DNA of 64,000 nt from Acidobacteriota bacterium (GCA_021846985.1 JAJZVX010000004.1:1-64000); one strand, 5' to 3'. Shown: positions 28,624 through 38,579, counted from the stretch's first letter. The notes: generated from the sequence alone by a model not told the origin. Translations and numbers: made by a program.

Positions 28624-30405
28624 TTGATTCTCACTTCGAATGATTGCCTCATTACCCTGATCTACTTTGCCTTTGTGCTGGCCATTGGGCTGAGGCCCGC
28701 AGCGCGCGCCAAAACGGGTCTGGAGTACTTTGAGGCGGGCAAGGCGCTGTCCGCTCCGCTGTGCGGCGCGGCATTTCTGATGGCCGGCCTGGGCACGCCG
28801 GAACTAATTGGCCTGAGCGCGGCGGGAGCGCGCTATGGCTTTACCGCGGCGCGCATGGTGTGGCTGGGCGCGATTCCGGCCATACTCTTCGTGGCTCTCT
28901 TCATGATGCCTTTCTACTACGGATCGCAGGCTCGATCCGTGCCGGAGTTTCTCGGCATCCGGTTCGACCGCAAGACGCGCGCGCTAAGCGCCGGCCTGTT
29001 TGCCCTGCTGTCGCTGCTCAGTTCCGCCGTCGGGCTTTACATGATGGGCCGCATCATTGCCGCGCTGCACATCTTCGACGGCCTGTTTCGCTCCATGGGC
29101 TGGCCGCTCGCGGATATTCTCATACTCTCGATGGTGGCGCCCGCGGTGGTGGTGGTTTTTTATACCGCCCTGGGCGGCTTGCGCGGCGCCGTGTATAGCC
29201 AGGCGCTGCAACTTGCGGCTCTGATGGCGGGCATGGCGCCAGTGGTCTTCAAGGGGCTTGGGGAGATTGGCGGCTGGAGCGGCCTCAAGGCGTCCATGCA
29301 CGTTGCCAGCCCCGGTTTCGCGCCTGCTCCCGCCGGAGCGGGCTTTGTTGCCATGAGTCTTGGCTTCGGGTTGATTCTGGGCTTCGGCGTCTGGTGTTCC
29401 GATTTTCGCGTGCTGCAAATAGCGCTGGTTGCCAAGAATGCCGCCGCCGCACGTCGCGCCCCGCTCATTGCGGCCGTTCTTGCCCTGCTGGTTCCGCTCC
29501 TGCTGGTGTTGCCGGGGATGGTGGCCATTGGGCTACCCACGCCGCGCAACACAACCATTACCCGCGTGGAGAACGGCAGCATTTATAGCAGCACGACAGT
29601 GGTGCGGCCCGAAGCCGCGGCGGGCGACGGACTGATTCCCGCGCAGATGGATGAAACGGCCAACAAGCCGCGGCGCGACGCCAATGGACACACACTGCTG
29701 AATTACGCCATGGCTTTGCCCAGCCTACTGCTGCAAGCGCTGCCCAATGGGCTGCTGGGGCTGGGACTGACGGCCCTGCTGGCCAGCCTGATGAGCGGGC
29801 TGGCCGCCAATACCACGGCCTTCAGCGCAGTGTTCGCACGCGATCTGTATGCGGTCGGCATGAGGCGCGAGGTGGGCGAGACGCATCTGGTGACCGTGGG
29901 CCGGGTGGCGGCGCTGGGCTCGGTCTTGCTGGCGCTGGGGGCGGCGTGCGCCGCGCTCAGGCTTGCCCATCTGCCGGACCTGCTGCTGCTGGTGGTTACG
30001 GCTGTGGATGTGCCTCTGTTTGTGGCGGCGGCGCTGGCTATCTTCTGGAAGCGGGCCACGGGACACGGCGCGTTTGCCGGACTTGCTGCAGGCGCCGGCG
30101 CGGCGGTGCTGCATCACGGCTGCACGCTGGCGGCGAGCGCACAACGCGGACTGCAGGGCGGCTGGATCGCCCCTGTTTATACATATTCCGGGGTCATTGC
30201 GCAGGCCTGCGCCACGGCCGTCTGCGCGCTGGCCGCTGCTTTCCTTGCCGGCGCACTGGTAAGCCTAGCCACCAAGGCGCGCGAGGAAGCTGAACTGAGG
30301 GGCATACTCCTCGCCACCAGGCGCGGGCCGCGGTGGAAACGGCCCGCAGCGCTGGCGGCAGCGGTGCTCGTGGTTGCTGCCGGATTGGCGATCCTCTTTC
30401 CCTGA
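28624..30405 (+). CDS. Sodium:solute symporter family transporter
   Basis: A 593-residue polytopic protein with about 14 hydrophobic segments, of the SSS (SGLT-like) fold. EYFEAGKALSAPLCGAAFLM, GTPELIGLSAAGARYG, FYYGSQARSVPEFLGIRFD, VVVFYTALGGLRGAVYSQAL and LLASLMSGLAANTTAFSAVF are the conserved SSS blocks, with Na+-site serines in the last. A long periplasmic loop (about 310-360) is unusual. I chose the TTG at 28624 because AGGAG sits 9 nt upstream; an in-frame TTG at 28588 is possible. The UroD-like gene converges on it. Substrate probably a sugar or organic acid, but unknown. Confidence 0.85.
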   Translation: MILTSNDCLITLIYFAFVLAIGLRPAARAKTGLEYFEAGKALSAPLCGAAFLMAGLGTPELIGLSAAGARYGFTAARMVWLGAIPAILFVALFMMPFYYGSQARSVPEFLGIRFDRKTRALSAGLFALLSLLSSAVGLYMMGRIIAALHIFDGLFRSMGWPLADILILSMVAPAVVVVFYTALGGLRGAVYSQALQLAALMAGMAPVVFKGLGEIGGWSGLKASMHVASPGFAPAPAGAGFVAMSLGFGLILGFGVWCSDFRVLQIALVAKNAAAARRAPLIAAVLALLVPLLLVLPGMVAIGLPTPRNTTITRVENGSIYSSTTVVRPEAAAGDGLIPAQMDETANKPRRDANGHTLLNYAMALPSLLLQALPNGLLGLGLTALLASLMSGLAANTTAFSAVFARDLYAVGMRREVGETHLVTVGRVAALGSVLLALGAACAALRLAHLPDLLLLVVTAVDVPLFVAAALAIFWKRATGHGAFAGLAAGAGAAVLHHGCTLAASAQRGLQGGWIAPVYTYSGVIAQACATAVCALAAAFLAGALVSLATKAREEAELRGILLATRRGPRWKRPAALAAAVLVVAAGLAILFP

Positions 30406-30420
30406 GCCGCGGGGCCCCGC

Positions 30421-31626
30421 TCAGCGCAGGATAACGCCGCGCGCTGTATCAAAGAGCGCCAGCACGTTCTCCGGAGGAACACCCGGCTGGATGTTATGCA
30501 CCGCGCCGCTGACGTAGCCTCCGCCCGCGCCGAAGATCCTGACGTTGGCCTCGACTTCGCGAGCCACATCTTCCGCTGTGCCCAGCGGCAGGGTCTTCTG
30601 GCAATCCACCGCGCCGCCCCAGAAGACCATCTGGTTGCCATAGGTCTCTTTGAGCCGCGCCGGATCCATATTCTTTGCGGTGATCTGCACGGGGTTGAGA
30701 ATATCCACGCCCATCTCGATGAGCGAAGGAATGAGCGGGAAGATGGCGCCGTTGCTGTGCAGCAGAACTTTCATCCTGGTGTTCTGGTGGATCCAGTCGA
30801 GGCCGCGCTTGTAGTGAGGCATAATGAGCGACTTGAACATCCGCGCCGAAAGCAGAAGCGACTCATGGGTGCCGAAGTCATCCGTCATGTGCAGGATCTG
30901 CACCTTGTCGCCAACCGCGGCGGCCACCCGCTTCAGGTTCTCGATCCACACATCGACAGTCTTTTCCATCAGCGCGCTGGCATACTCGGGCTCGGTGGAG
31001 AGCGTCATGCACCAGCCGGCAAAGTCACCCCGGCCCAGGCCGGTGAACAAAGAAGACGGAGGGCCGGAAGAAACCACCAGCGCGTAGTCTGTGGCGCTGG
31101 AAAGCCACTCTGCCTGAGCGTGCATGAATTCGAGATCTTGATTGCTGATGGAGCGGGGCTGGTACTTGTCGAGATCGACGTGCGCTGCGCCGGGCGCCTT
31201 GGCCACGGTGTTGAAGTAAAAACCTTCTTTTAGCATGCGGGCGACGGGAACGCCGTCGCGCATCATGGCGTACCCGCCGTCGTCTTCGAGCACGGGATTG
31301 AAGCCGCCGGGCACCTCCACGGGGGTTCCGTCGAAAAGCGTCCAGGGCTTCCAGTCCTGCCGGAGGAACCCAATGCCGGGATTGGTTTCAGGCCGGAGCA
31401 CGCGCACCACATCCACGCCGAGCCGCTCGCGGACGGGCTGTTCCAGTTCGGCGGTCATTTCGATAAGGTCGCCGATCCGGGTGGGCGAATGAAGACCGAG
31501 CTTCTGTTTCACCCGGTGATAAGTGGAAGCAGCAATGCCCGACTGCGGAAGGCCGCCCAGATCGATGGGCACCCGGTCCGGCTGCTGATGGTTGATGGCG
31601 CGCAACACTCGCTCTCTGGATGTCAT
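30421..31626 (-). CDS. Uroporphyrinogen-decarboxylase-family protein (methyltransferase-like)
   Basis: A 401-residue TIM-barrel protein of the UroD/MtaA superfamily: MTSRERVLRAINHQQPDRVP (family start), LHMTDDFGTHESLLLSARMF, KVLLHSNGAIFPLIPSLIEM, GVDILNPVQITAKNMDPARL, and the C-terminal VSGAVHNIQPGVPPENVLAL. True HemE enzymes differ, and the length and start place this in the large group of zinc or corrinoid methyltransferase-like paralogues of unknown substrate. Such genes often lie beside sugar-catabolism genes in acidobacteria and planctomycetes. There is no adjacent corrinoid protein, although a B12-binding protein lies at 5.3 kb. Confidence 0.85.
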   Translation of the reverse strand: MTSRERVLRAINHQQPDRVPIDLGGLPQSGIAASTYHRVKQKLGLHSPTRIGDLIEMTAELEQPVRERLGVDVVRVLRPETNPGIGFLRQDWKPWTLFDGTPVEVPGGFNPVLEDDGGYAMMRDGVPVARMLKEGFYFNTVAKAPGAAHVDLDKYQPRSISNQDLEFMHAQAEWLSSATDYALVVSSGPPSSLFTGLGRGDFAGWCMTLSTEPEYASALMEKTVDVWIENLKRVAAAVGDKVQILHMTDDFGTHESLLLSARMFKSLIMPHYKRGLDWIHQNTRMKVLLHSNGAIFPLIPSLIEMGVDILNPVQITAKNMDPARLKETYGNQMVFWGGAVDCQKTLPLGTAEDVAREVEANVRIFGAGGGYVSGAVHNIQPGVPPENVLALFDTARGVILR

Positions 31627-31662
31627 GAGTCTTCCTCCACCGGCATAAGCCGGGATTAGTGT

Positions 31663-33204
31663 CTATTCGGGCCTGACGGAAAATCGCATGGTTCGGTAGT
31701 CGAAGGTATAACTCTTGAGTTGATCGAGCGCATCCACGCCCAGCACGCCGTAGACATCGTCGAGTGCGGCGTTGCCCAGTGGCTCGGTGAGCACCTGGAT
31801 GTAATGTACCTTCACGGTGGTGCGCCCCACGGTGAGGGGAATGGTTTCAGCCATGTAGGCTGGCTGGGGCGGCAGCGAATCGGAGCCGGGAATAGAGAAC
31901 AACTGCATCTGCTGGCCGGCGAACTGCGCGCTGTACTCATCGTAGTAGCGGGCGGTCAGATAGGTCTGCTGGCCGGACGCATCCACCACGAACATGCGCG
32001 CTCCACGGCCGTCCGGCGCGCCATGCCCGCCCAGCGCCACGATAATCTCGTCGCCGTCGAGAAAGAACGGCGCTCCGCGTTTGAGCAGGTCGTCTTTTTC
32101 CGGAGGCAGAATCTGTTTGGCCGGGCGCACCTCGATCGTCGAATCGGCGGTGATGGTGAGGCTGCCCAGCGCCTGCAACGCGGGATAGCCCAGCACGCCT
32201 TCCACCTGGTATTGCGTGCGCGGAAAGAAGTAGTCCGCGTCGTCAAAGACAAACACCGTCATGTTGCGCAGTTCGAGCCGGCCGCCGATGGTGAAGCGCG
32301 GAATCACCGTAACGCGCACCTTGATTGGCTTGCCCGTGAGCGTGCGGATAGTGGCGAATTGGTCGGAAACCTTCAGCCCGACTTCTTTGGCAATGGAACT
32401 GGAGATCAGATTGAAGGGCGCAGTGGGATCGAGCATGAATGTCTGCGGCTGCGCGTCCACAAAAACGGGAATGTCGGTAAGCCCGAGTGGATCGCGGCTG
32501 ACCTGCAACTGGAACGGATCGCATGGCTCGACAGTCATGGGCGGGTTAGCCGCGGCCAGCGGCAGCAACTTCAGCGGCATCTCGATCTCGTCCTCTTCGT
32601 CGGGAGTCAGCTTTGACTTCAGGCGGCTTTCCAGCGTCTGGTAAGCCTCGGCCGCCTTGGCCCAAGCGCCCAAGCGCAGATAGTCTTCGGCCAGAGCCTT
32701 GCGGAGCACCTTCTCCTGTTCCACATTACCGCTGGCGGTTACCTTGTCCACCAACGGCTCCAGCAGCGCGATTGATTTCCTGGCATCGTTGTCGCGGTTC
32801 GCCAGAATGCCGCGATAGAACTGCGCCTCCTGCGGAGGCATTTTGCCAAGTTGGTCGCGAAGCACAAGGAACTGGTGGTCGGCCAGCAGGTTCAGCAGCC
32901 GCGTATTGGCAGTGAGGCCGCTGGCAGTGCCGGTGCGCACCTGGGCGCTCTGGCCGGGCTGCTGTGCGGCTTCAGGCCCCGTCTCGGTTTGAACCGGGGG
33001 CGCCGCAAGCACACTCTGCACGGCCGGTGTCTGGGCGCGGCCGCCGGGTAGCGGGGACGCGGCCTGTTGTGCGTGAAGCGGAAACGCAGCCAGCACACAA
33101 ATTGCCGCTGCGCACGGCAGCCGCCACAGCGAAGATGCCTTTCCGCCTGGGCCACCGGGCGCGTGCCGGATCCTTCGTGCCCTCTCCTCAAGCAACGCGC
33201 TCAT
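31663..33204 (-). CDS. Secreted aspartyl-protease-fold protein with helical repeats
   Basis: A 513-residue exported protein. A long N-region precedes a signal segment (LPCAAAICVLAAFPLHAQ). Residues 100-200 form TPR-like helices (LLNLLADHQFLVLRDQLGK, DDYLRLG-type repeats with AWAKAAEAYQTLE). The C-terminal half is a retropepsin-like fold: FVDAQPQTFMLDPTAPFNLI, GVLGYPALQALGSLTI and a last GVLGVDALDQLKSYTFDYRT. The catalytic D-T/S-G is D259-P-T here, so proteolytic activity is doubtful. Such proteins are frequent in acidobacteria. It is divergent from the Ser/Thr kinase gene. Confidence 0.75.
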   Translation of the reverse strand: MSALLEERARRIRHAPGGPGGKASSLWRLPCAAAICVLAAFPLHAQQAASPLPGGRAQTPAVQSVLAAPPVQTETGPEAAQQPGQSAQVRTGTASGLTANTRLLNLLADHQFLVLRDQLGKMPPQEAQFYRGILANRDNDARKSIALLEPLVDKVTASGNVEQEKVLRKALAEDYLRLGAWAKAAEAYQTLESRLKSKLTPDEEDEIEMPLKLLPLAAANPPMTVEPCDPFQLQVSRDPLGLTDIPVFVDAQPQTFMLDPTAPFNLISSSIAKEVGLKVSDQFATIRTLTGKPIKVRVTVIPRFTIGGRLELRNMTVFVFDDADYFFPRTQYQVEGVLGYPALQALGSLTITADSTIEVRPAKQILPPEKDDLLKRGAPFFLDGDEIIVALGGHGAPDGRGARMFVVDASGQQTYLTARYYDEYSAQFAGQQMQLFSIPGSDSLPPQPAYMAETIPLTVGRTTVKVHYIQVLTEPLGNAALDDVYGVLGVDALDQLKSYTFDYRTMRFSVRPE

Positions 33205-33310
33205 TCTCAGTACGAAGGTATCAGATTAGGGGCGTGCCTTTCGGCTGCGCCGCGCGAGGATTTGTGCTCTCGGCCACTGACCCTCCTCACGCCTCGACCA
33301 GTACACTTGG

Positions 33311-35812
33311 ATGGTGCCTACCAAGCGCAGGACCATCGAGCACTACGAAATTGTGCGCCGCCTCGGCGAAGGCGGCAGCGGCGTGGTGTATCTGGCCACC
33401 GATCTGCGCTTGCAACGGCCGGTGGTGCTGAAGATTCTGCGCACCGGCCTGCTTTCGGCCGAGCAGATGCGCTCCACCGTGCTGCGCGAGGCGCGGCTGG
33501 CTTCGGCCATTGAGCATCCCAACGTTTGCGCCATCTACGAAGTAGGGGAAAGCGGCGACGAGGGCTTCATTGTGATGCAGTACGTGCCCGGCCGCTCTCT
33601 TGACCAGTTGATCGCGCAGGGGCCGTCAAGCCTGCAACTGGTACTCTCGGTGGGCATCCAGATTGCCGACGGATTGCAGGCCGCGCACGCGCTGAGCATC
33701 TTCCATCGCGATCTGAAGCCGCAAAACGTGATGCTGACCGATGGCGGCCTGGTGAAGATTCTCGATTTTGGCCTGGCGCGCCGCCGTCAGCCGGAAGATG
33801 TCCGCGCCGACCCTGACCGGCCGGACAAAGACGGGCATCTCTCCGCACCCGAAACCCACACGGCGCGCGGCGGCACCATTCGCTACATGGCGCCGGAGCA
33901 GTTTGTCACGGGGCAGTCGGGAGCGCAGTCCGACGTGTGGGCGCTGGGCGTGATTCTTTACGAGCTTGCCGCCGGCCGGCATCCCTTCGTCCGTCCCGAT
34001 GCCGAGGATTCCGAAACCATCCGCGCCATTCAATTCTCGGAGCCCGAGAACCTGGGCGCGATGATTCCCGGCATCTCTGCCGAACTCAAGGGTGTGATTG
34101 CTGCCTGCCTGGAGAAGAATCCGGGGGCGCGCTACGCCTCGGCAGCCGAGGTACGCGAAGCGTTGAAAACCATCATGAAGGCGCTCCGCATCGAAACCGG
34201 CGTCATCCCCGGCGAAGCAGCAGCCAACCTGCCCACTACCGGCCCAGAGGCGGAGAAGCGGACCACGGGTTTTCTGTCCATGCTGGCCGAACGATTTCGC
34301 GAGTCCGCGGCCGAACATCCGCCGCAGAATTCGCTGGTGGTGCTGCCCTTCACCAACCTCGGCGCCGAGGAAGTGGCTCCGCTCTATGGTTTTGCCCTGG
34401 CGGACGCCATTGCCGCGCGCCTGGCGCGGATTCCCGAATTGATCATCCGGCCGTCGAGCACGCTGATGCAGGTGCCCATGGCGCAAATGGATCCGCTGGC
34501 CGTGGGCAAGAGGCTGCTCGTATCGTTTGTGCTGGCCGGCAACTTTGTCCGCTCCGAGGAGGGATTCGATCTGAACTGGCAATTGCTCGACGTGGCATCG
34601 CAAAGCGTGCGTTCGGGCGGCGCCATTCGCATCAGCTCGCTTGACCTGGTGGCGGTGCAAACCGCCATCTCCAACGAGGTCTTTTCCACGCTTCACGGCA
34701 TGCCGGCCGCGGAAAGGATCGAAGGCGCAAAAGCGGACGCGCCGCGGTTCGCTGGCGGCGCCGCGCTCCACGATGCGTCGTTGCCAGGGCTGGCCAGCGA
34801 AGAGTATCTGCAGGCCCGCGCGCTGCTCAGCGCGTTCATGGTGCGCACAGGCTCGCGTGCCGATCTGGACCGCGCGCACGCGCTTTTCTCCGGGGTCACA
34901 TCCATGAATCCTGGCTTTGCCGCAGGCTGGTGCGGGCTAGGCATCTCCGAACTGCAGTACGCGCGCCACGGCTTTGGCGGGCAGATCCACCTGATGCATG
35001 CGCGGCGCGCCTTCGACGAGGCCTTGCGCCTCGATCCCGCCTCAACCGAGGCCAATCTCTACCGCATTTTCATGCTTCTCTCGCGCGGCGACAAGGAGTC
35101 AGCGCGCCACGGCATTGCCGAATTGCTGGCGGACGCGGCTAACGACTGGAACGTGCGCATGGTAGCCGGCCTGGCGCTGCGCGGCGACGGCATGTACGAG
35201 GAAGCGCTCGAGGAATTCAACCGCGCGCTGCGCCTGAACCCCGCCAACGCCCCAATCCTCTATAACCACCGCGCCCGCGTCTACCACTACCGCAACCAGA
35301 TGGAGCTGGCGGGCAACGAATTGGCCAAGGGTCTGGCTCTGGAGCCGCGCCATCCGCTGCTGAGAACCTCGGCCGGCTACCAGCAAATGCGCATGGGAAA
35401 ACTGGCCGCTGCCATCGACATGCTGGAGAGCGTCATCCACGACGACGAGTCCATGCGCATTGCCGTGCCCACGCTGGCCATCTGTTATGTGCAGGCCGGA
35501 AACCGCGCGCGCGCCGCAGCGCTGCTGAAGGACGGCACACTGACCGCCGCCGAGGCCGACAGCGAAATGGCCTATCGGCTGGCCACCTACTTCGCCGTTG
35601 AAGGCGACTCCAGCGAAGCGCTCCACTGGCTGCGCCGCGCCATTTACCTGGGCAACGAAAACTATCCCTGGTTCCGCATCAATCCGGCATGGAACAACCT
35701 TCGCACCAATGCGGACTTCGAGCGCATTCTCGAAGATTTGAAGCGGTCCTTCCGCAGGAACCAGAAGACGTGGACGCGCCTCCTCGATCAGGTCGGTCCC
35801 GGCATCCAGTAG
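33311..35812 (+). CDS. Serine/threonine protein kinase with TPR domain
   Basis: An 833-residue Hanks-type kinase. The catalytic domain (10-290) has GEGGSGVVY, K41, HRDLKPQN with D134, DFG at D152 and the MAPEQF activation-segment end, all intact. Residues 335-480 look like the TolB-like/FlgO-like domain that accompanies acidobacterial kinases and cyclases (NSLVVLPFTNLGAEE). The rest is TPR repeats (NPGFAAGWCGLGI, EEALEEFNRALRLNPANAPI). No obvious transmembrane helix, so probably cytoplasmic. The ATG at 33311 starts right at the promoter gap shared with the protease-like gene. Phosphorylation targets are unknown. Confidence 0.92.
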   Translation: MVPTKRRTIEHYEIVRRLGEGGSGVVYLATDLRLQRPVVLKILRTGLLSAEQMRSTVLREARLASAIEHPNVCAIYEVGESGDEGFIVMQYVPGRSLDQLIAQGPSSLQLVLSVGIQIADGLQAAHALSIFHRDLKPQNVMLTDGGLVKILDFGLARRRQPEDVRADPDRPDKDGHLSAPETHTARGGTIRYMAPEQFVTGQSGAQSDVWALGVILYELAAGRHPFVRPDAEDSETIRAIQFSEPENLGAMIPGISAELKGVIAACLEKNPGARYASAAEVREALKTIMKALRIETGVIPGEAAANLPTTGPEAEKRTTGFLSMLAERFRESAAEHPPQNSLVVLPFTNLGAEEVAPLYGFALADAIAARLARIPELIIRPSSTLMQVPMAQMDPLAVGKRLLVSFVLAGNFVRSEEGFDLNWQLLDVASQSVRSGGAIRISSLDLVAVQTAISNEVFSTLHGMPAAERIEGAKADAPRFAGGAALHDASLPGLASEEYLQARALLSAFMVRTGSRADLDRAHALFSGVTSMNPGFAAGWCGLGISELQYARHGFGGQIHLMHARRAFDEALRLDPASTEANLYRIFMLLSRGDKESARHGIAELLADAANDWNVRMVAGLALRGDGMYEEALEEFNRALRLNPANAPILYNHRARVYHYRNQMELAGNELAKGLALEPRHPLLRTSAGYQQMRMGKLAAAIDMLESVIHDDESMRIAVPTLAICYVQAGNRARAAALLKDGTLTAAEADSEMAYRLATYFAVEGDSSEALHWLRRAIYLGNENYPWFRINPAWNNLRTNADFERILEDLKRSFRRNQKTWTRLLDQVGPGIQ

Positions 35813-35875
35813 CGCCGATGCGCCGGGCGCCATCCTCCGCACCCTGCAACGCCGAGGTTATTGTTGTGTTTCGCC

Positions 35876-37306
35876 TCAGAAGAATAACGAGGCCGACGCC
35901 AGAAAGAGCAGCGCTCCCTGCAACCGCGGCGTAATCGCCGGCCGCAGGTTGTAGCTGATGCCCGTGGACACGTACGTTCCCCGCATCAGGCGTATGTTAT
36001 AGCTGCCCGTGATGGTGCCCGTGCGCACCGCCGCCGTTTTGCCCTGGGCTAGCAATTGCTTAACCGTGTAGGAGCTGTAGGTGGAATAGGAAGCCACCAG
36101 TGAAGTCATATCCTTGGGCCGGCGGCGGAAGGGCGCGTTCTGATACATACGCAGCTCGTAGTAGCGCGAGTAGGCATTCATGCTCTCCGGCGCCGTCATG
36201 CCGGAGATGCCCACATAGAATCCGTGATCGGGGTGGTCCTGGTCGTGCTGTGTGAATTGCCGGTCGGCCAGGAAGAATCCGCAGTAGTTCCCCGTGGTAT
36301 TGGTATTCGTTCTTAAGTTCGGATAGGGAGTTGTGTTTCCCAGGTAGCCGCCGCGCAGCCAGAACTCTGGTTTCCCTGGCGCCGACGGCCGGTTGTATCC
36401 CGCCTCCGACATCAGCAGCGCTTTGTCTCCCTTGGGTATGAACCGGAATCCGGCCTGGTCGCGTTGCAGATCAACCAACTCTCCCTGCGGGCTGATGGAG
36501 CGCTGCACGCCGCCCTTCAGATAGAAATTGCCCACTGGCTGAACGCGCATGATGAAGACCGGCGAACTGAGAGGTGGATACGACATCCCCACTTCGTACG
36601 GCAACACTGCATAAACGCCCTGCGAACCGGAGGCTGCGCTGCCGCCCACCTGCATGCCGAGAAACTCGCTTTCGGTGTGCTCGTAGCCGGTTCTGAAGGC
36701 CAGCCGTCCGTTAAAAAATGTTTTGTAGAAGACGGCCTCCAGCATTTTTACGTTGTTCGGCTCCGCCCAAACCCAGTTGGCGCGCCCCATAATCAAGGTC
36801 AAGGTCAATTGATATCCGGGAAGGTGCAAGTCCTTCAGGTCGGCAACCAGGGAAACGGCTCCGCCGACCGCCCACGTCGGCAGTTGACCGTCGTACACCT
36901 GCCCCGCATCCGTGGTCGGCGGCTGCCTCACGTCGAGCGCGAAGTTGGGAAAACTGGCTCCGCGATAGGTGTAGTTGTGACAGAGCATCTTCTGCCGCAG
37001 CGCATTGGTGCCCGTGATCGTATCGGTAAACACAGGCATGGTGCTGTCGAAGCCCAGCGAGTTCAACTGTTCGATGTCTACGTGCGGACCGCCGCAGGGA
37101 TTGTAAAGGTGTGCCGCTTTGGACCGGATTGCGAAGCCATCGTCAGGCGTTGCCGTTCCGGTTTGCGATGCCATTGCTGCCGTCTGCGCAGCTGCGTCCT
37201 GATTCTGCCCATCCACCACCTGCGCCATAGCCAGCACACCGCCGCATACGATAACCGCCGCATACACAACAACCGCGCGCTGCTGCCAATGCCGGCAAAT
37301 ACGCAT
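35876..37306 (-). CDS. Carbohydrate-selective porin, OprB family
   Basis: A 476-residue outer-membrane protein with a signal peptide (VVYAAVIVCGGVLAMAQ). LSLVADLKDLHLPGYQLTL, GRANWVWAEPNN, EAVFYKTFFNGRLAFRTGYE and the late block QHDQDHPDHGFYVGISG are OprB-like strand and loop blocks, and it ends FLASASLFF with a terminal aromatic. OprB forms 16-stranded channels for sugars. The start at 37306 gives the signal peptide; the frame is open another 288 nt upstream with no homology. It lies downstream of and in the same direction as the ThuA gene, and divergent from GH29 beyond it, suggesting a glycan-use cluster. Confidence 0.82.
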   Translation of the reverse strand: MRICRHWQQRAVVVYAAVIVCGGVLAMAQVVDGQNQDAAAQTAAMASQTGTATPDDGFAIRSKAAHLYNPCGGPHVDIEQLNSLGFDSTMPVFTDTITGTNALRQKMLCHNYTYRGASFPNFALDVRQPPTTDAGQVYDGQLPTWAVGGAVSLVADLKDLHLPGYQLTLTLIMGRANWVWAEPNNVKMLEAVFYKTFFNGRLAFRTGYEHTESEFLGMQVGGSAASGSQGVYAVLPYEVGMSYPPLSSPVFIMRVQPVGNFYLKGGVQRSISPQGELVDLQRDQAGFRFIPKGDKALLMSEAGYNRPSAPGKPEFWLRGGYLGNTTPYPNLRTNTNTTGNYCGFFLADRQFTQHDQDHPDHGFYVGISGMTAPESMNAYSRYYELRMYQNAPFRRRPKDMTSLVASYSTYSSYTVKQLLAQGKTAAVRTGTITGSYNIRLMRGTYVSTGISYNLRPAITPRLQGALLFLASASLFF

Positions 37307-37439
37307 CGAAAAGCTGGCCCCTTGCAGGATTTCCCGTATTGTACATTCCGATGTTGCGCCGCGGCGGTCTGCGCATCTGCTCCGCATGCGCCGCCGCAGC
37401 GGCACACATGCGCAGGACCGCCTTTGTGCGCGCGGATCC

Positions 37440-38324
37440 CTAGTGCGCTGCCGGCCGCGGATGCGGCGCGGTGCTTCCCTCGGTAAGCCGCAGAGCCCAC
37501 TTGACGGCCTCAAAGTACATCGTGCGAATGTCGGGATCTTCCCACGACTCCTCGGTGTGGCCGAGTGTGGAATAAAAGACGCGGCCCTTGCCATACATCT
37601 TGGTCCATGCCACTGCGAAGTCGTGGTCGGCGCGATGGATGCGCGGATTGTTTTCGTAATTGAGCTTGGCCGGATCGAGGCTCAGCAGCACGTTCACCTT
37701 GTCGCGCGACCAGTCTTTCGGCTGGTAAATCTCGTCGTACTTCACAAACTCGGCGGGAAAGTGCCGCACTGCAGGAAAGTTCGGATCTTCGTTGACGATG
37801 GGCGCATTGAAGGTCATCCAGGGGTGCTGGTCGAACCAGCCACCGATCATCTCGCCGTATTCCGGCCAGGTGTAGTTGGTGTCGAGCGCGGCATGAATGC
37901 CGACGAAGCCTTTGCCGTCGTCCTTGATAAACGACATCATGTCCTGTTTCTGGCTGGCATCCATGTCCAGTTCGCCCGTGGTGCTGGCGAAGACAATGAC
38001 ATCGAAGTAGTTCAGGTTCTTCGCGTTTCTGCCCAGGTCTTTCTTGGTAATCAGTTCGCAGTCTGTACGCATGGTGGTGTCCCACAGGCCGCTTTCCTTG
38101 CCCATGTTGTAGATGGCGGCCATGGCCGCCGATACGGAATCGTGCTCAAACCCCTTGGTCTGGCCGATCACCAGCACATGCCTGACACGAATTTCCTTTG
38201 TGTGGGGCACGGGCGGCAGCGTGTCGCTGGCGGCAGCTTGCGCGCCGGCCGGCTGGATGAGCGCGAAAACGGCTAGCCCTGCAAGGACTGGAAGTAGCTT
38301 TTGAATGCTGCAAAATGCGCGCAT
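37440..38324 (-). CDS. Secreted ThuA-domain protein
   Basis: A 294-residue exported protein with a signal peptide (cleavage near AQAAA, residue 32). The mature part is a ThuA class-I glutamine-amidotransferase-like domain: RHVLVIGQTKGFEHDSV, YFDVIVFASTTGELDMD, GFVGIHAALDTNYTWPEYGE, MIGGWFDQHPW, HDFAVAWTKMYGKGRVFYST and LGHTEESW. ThuA proteins occur with keto-sugar or trehalose catabolism, and the activity is uncertain. It is divergent from the GH29 fucosidase gene and followed by the OprB porin. Confidence 0.88.
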   Translation of the reverse strand: MRAFCSIQKLLPVLAGLAVFALIQPAGAQAAASDTLPPVPHTKEIRVRHVLVIGQTKGFEHDSVSAAMAAIYNMGKESGLWDTTMRTDCELITKKDLGRNAKNLNYFDVIVFASTTGELDMDASQKQDMMSFIKDDGKGFVGIHAALDTNYTWPEYGEMIGGWFDQHPWMTFNAPIVNEDPNFPAVRHFPAEFVKYDEIYQPKDWSRDKVNVLLSLDPAKLNYENNPRIHRADHDFAVAWTKMYGKGRVFYSTLGHTEESWEDPDIRTMYFEAVKWALRLTEGSTAPHPRPAAH

Positions 38325-38477
38325 GACTCTCCTTTGCGATGGCGATACTCTATCCTGTTGCGCGGCGTCCTTCCGGGTAAGACTTCAGAACGGCGCCGCA
38401 TGGCGCTTTGGTTCGCAAGAAAGTCTATCAGCATCGCGAAACAACAGGCCGGCGGCTTTCGCATGGCGTGAAAAAGA

Positions 38478-38483
38478 CTAGAA
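38478..38483 (+). promoter_or_regulatory. Possible -10 element upstream of the GH29 gene
   Basis: TAGAAT lies in the 255-bp divergent gap between ThuA and GH29, with TTTCG-like sequence about 19 bases upstream. The pairing is weak and the leader to the ATG at 38580 would be about 95 nt. Confidence 0.25.
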
Positions 38484-38579
38484 TTGCCGATGAACTGAAA
38501 GGCGGGACATTTCCGCGGACAAGCGAGATGCGCGGCCTCCGTTCTCGGTTCGTCAGCAGAAACTACCTGGAGAAACTCC

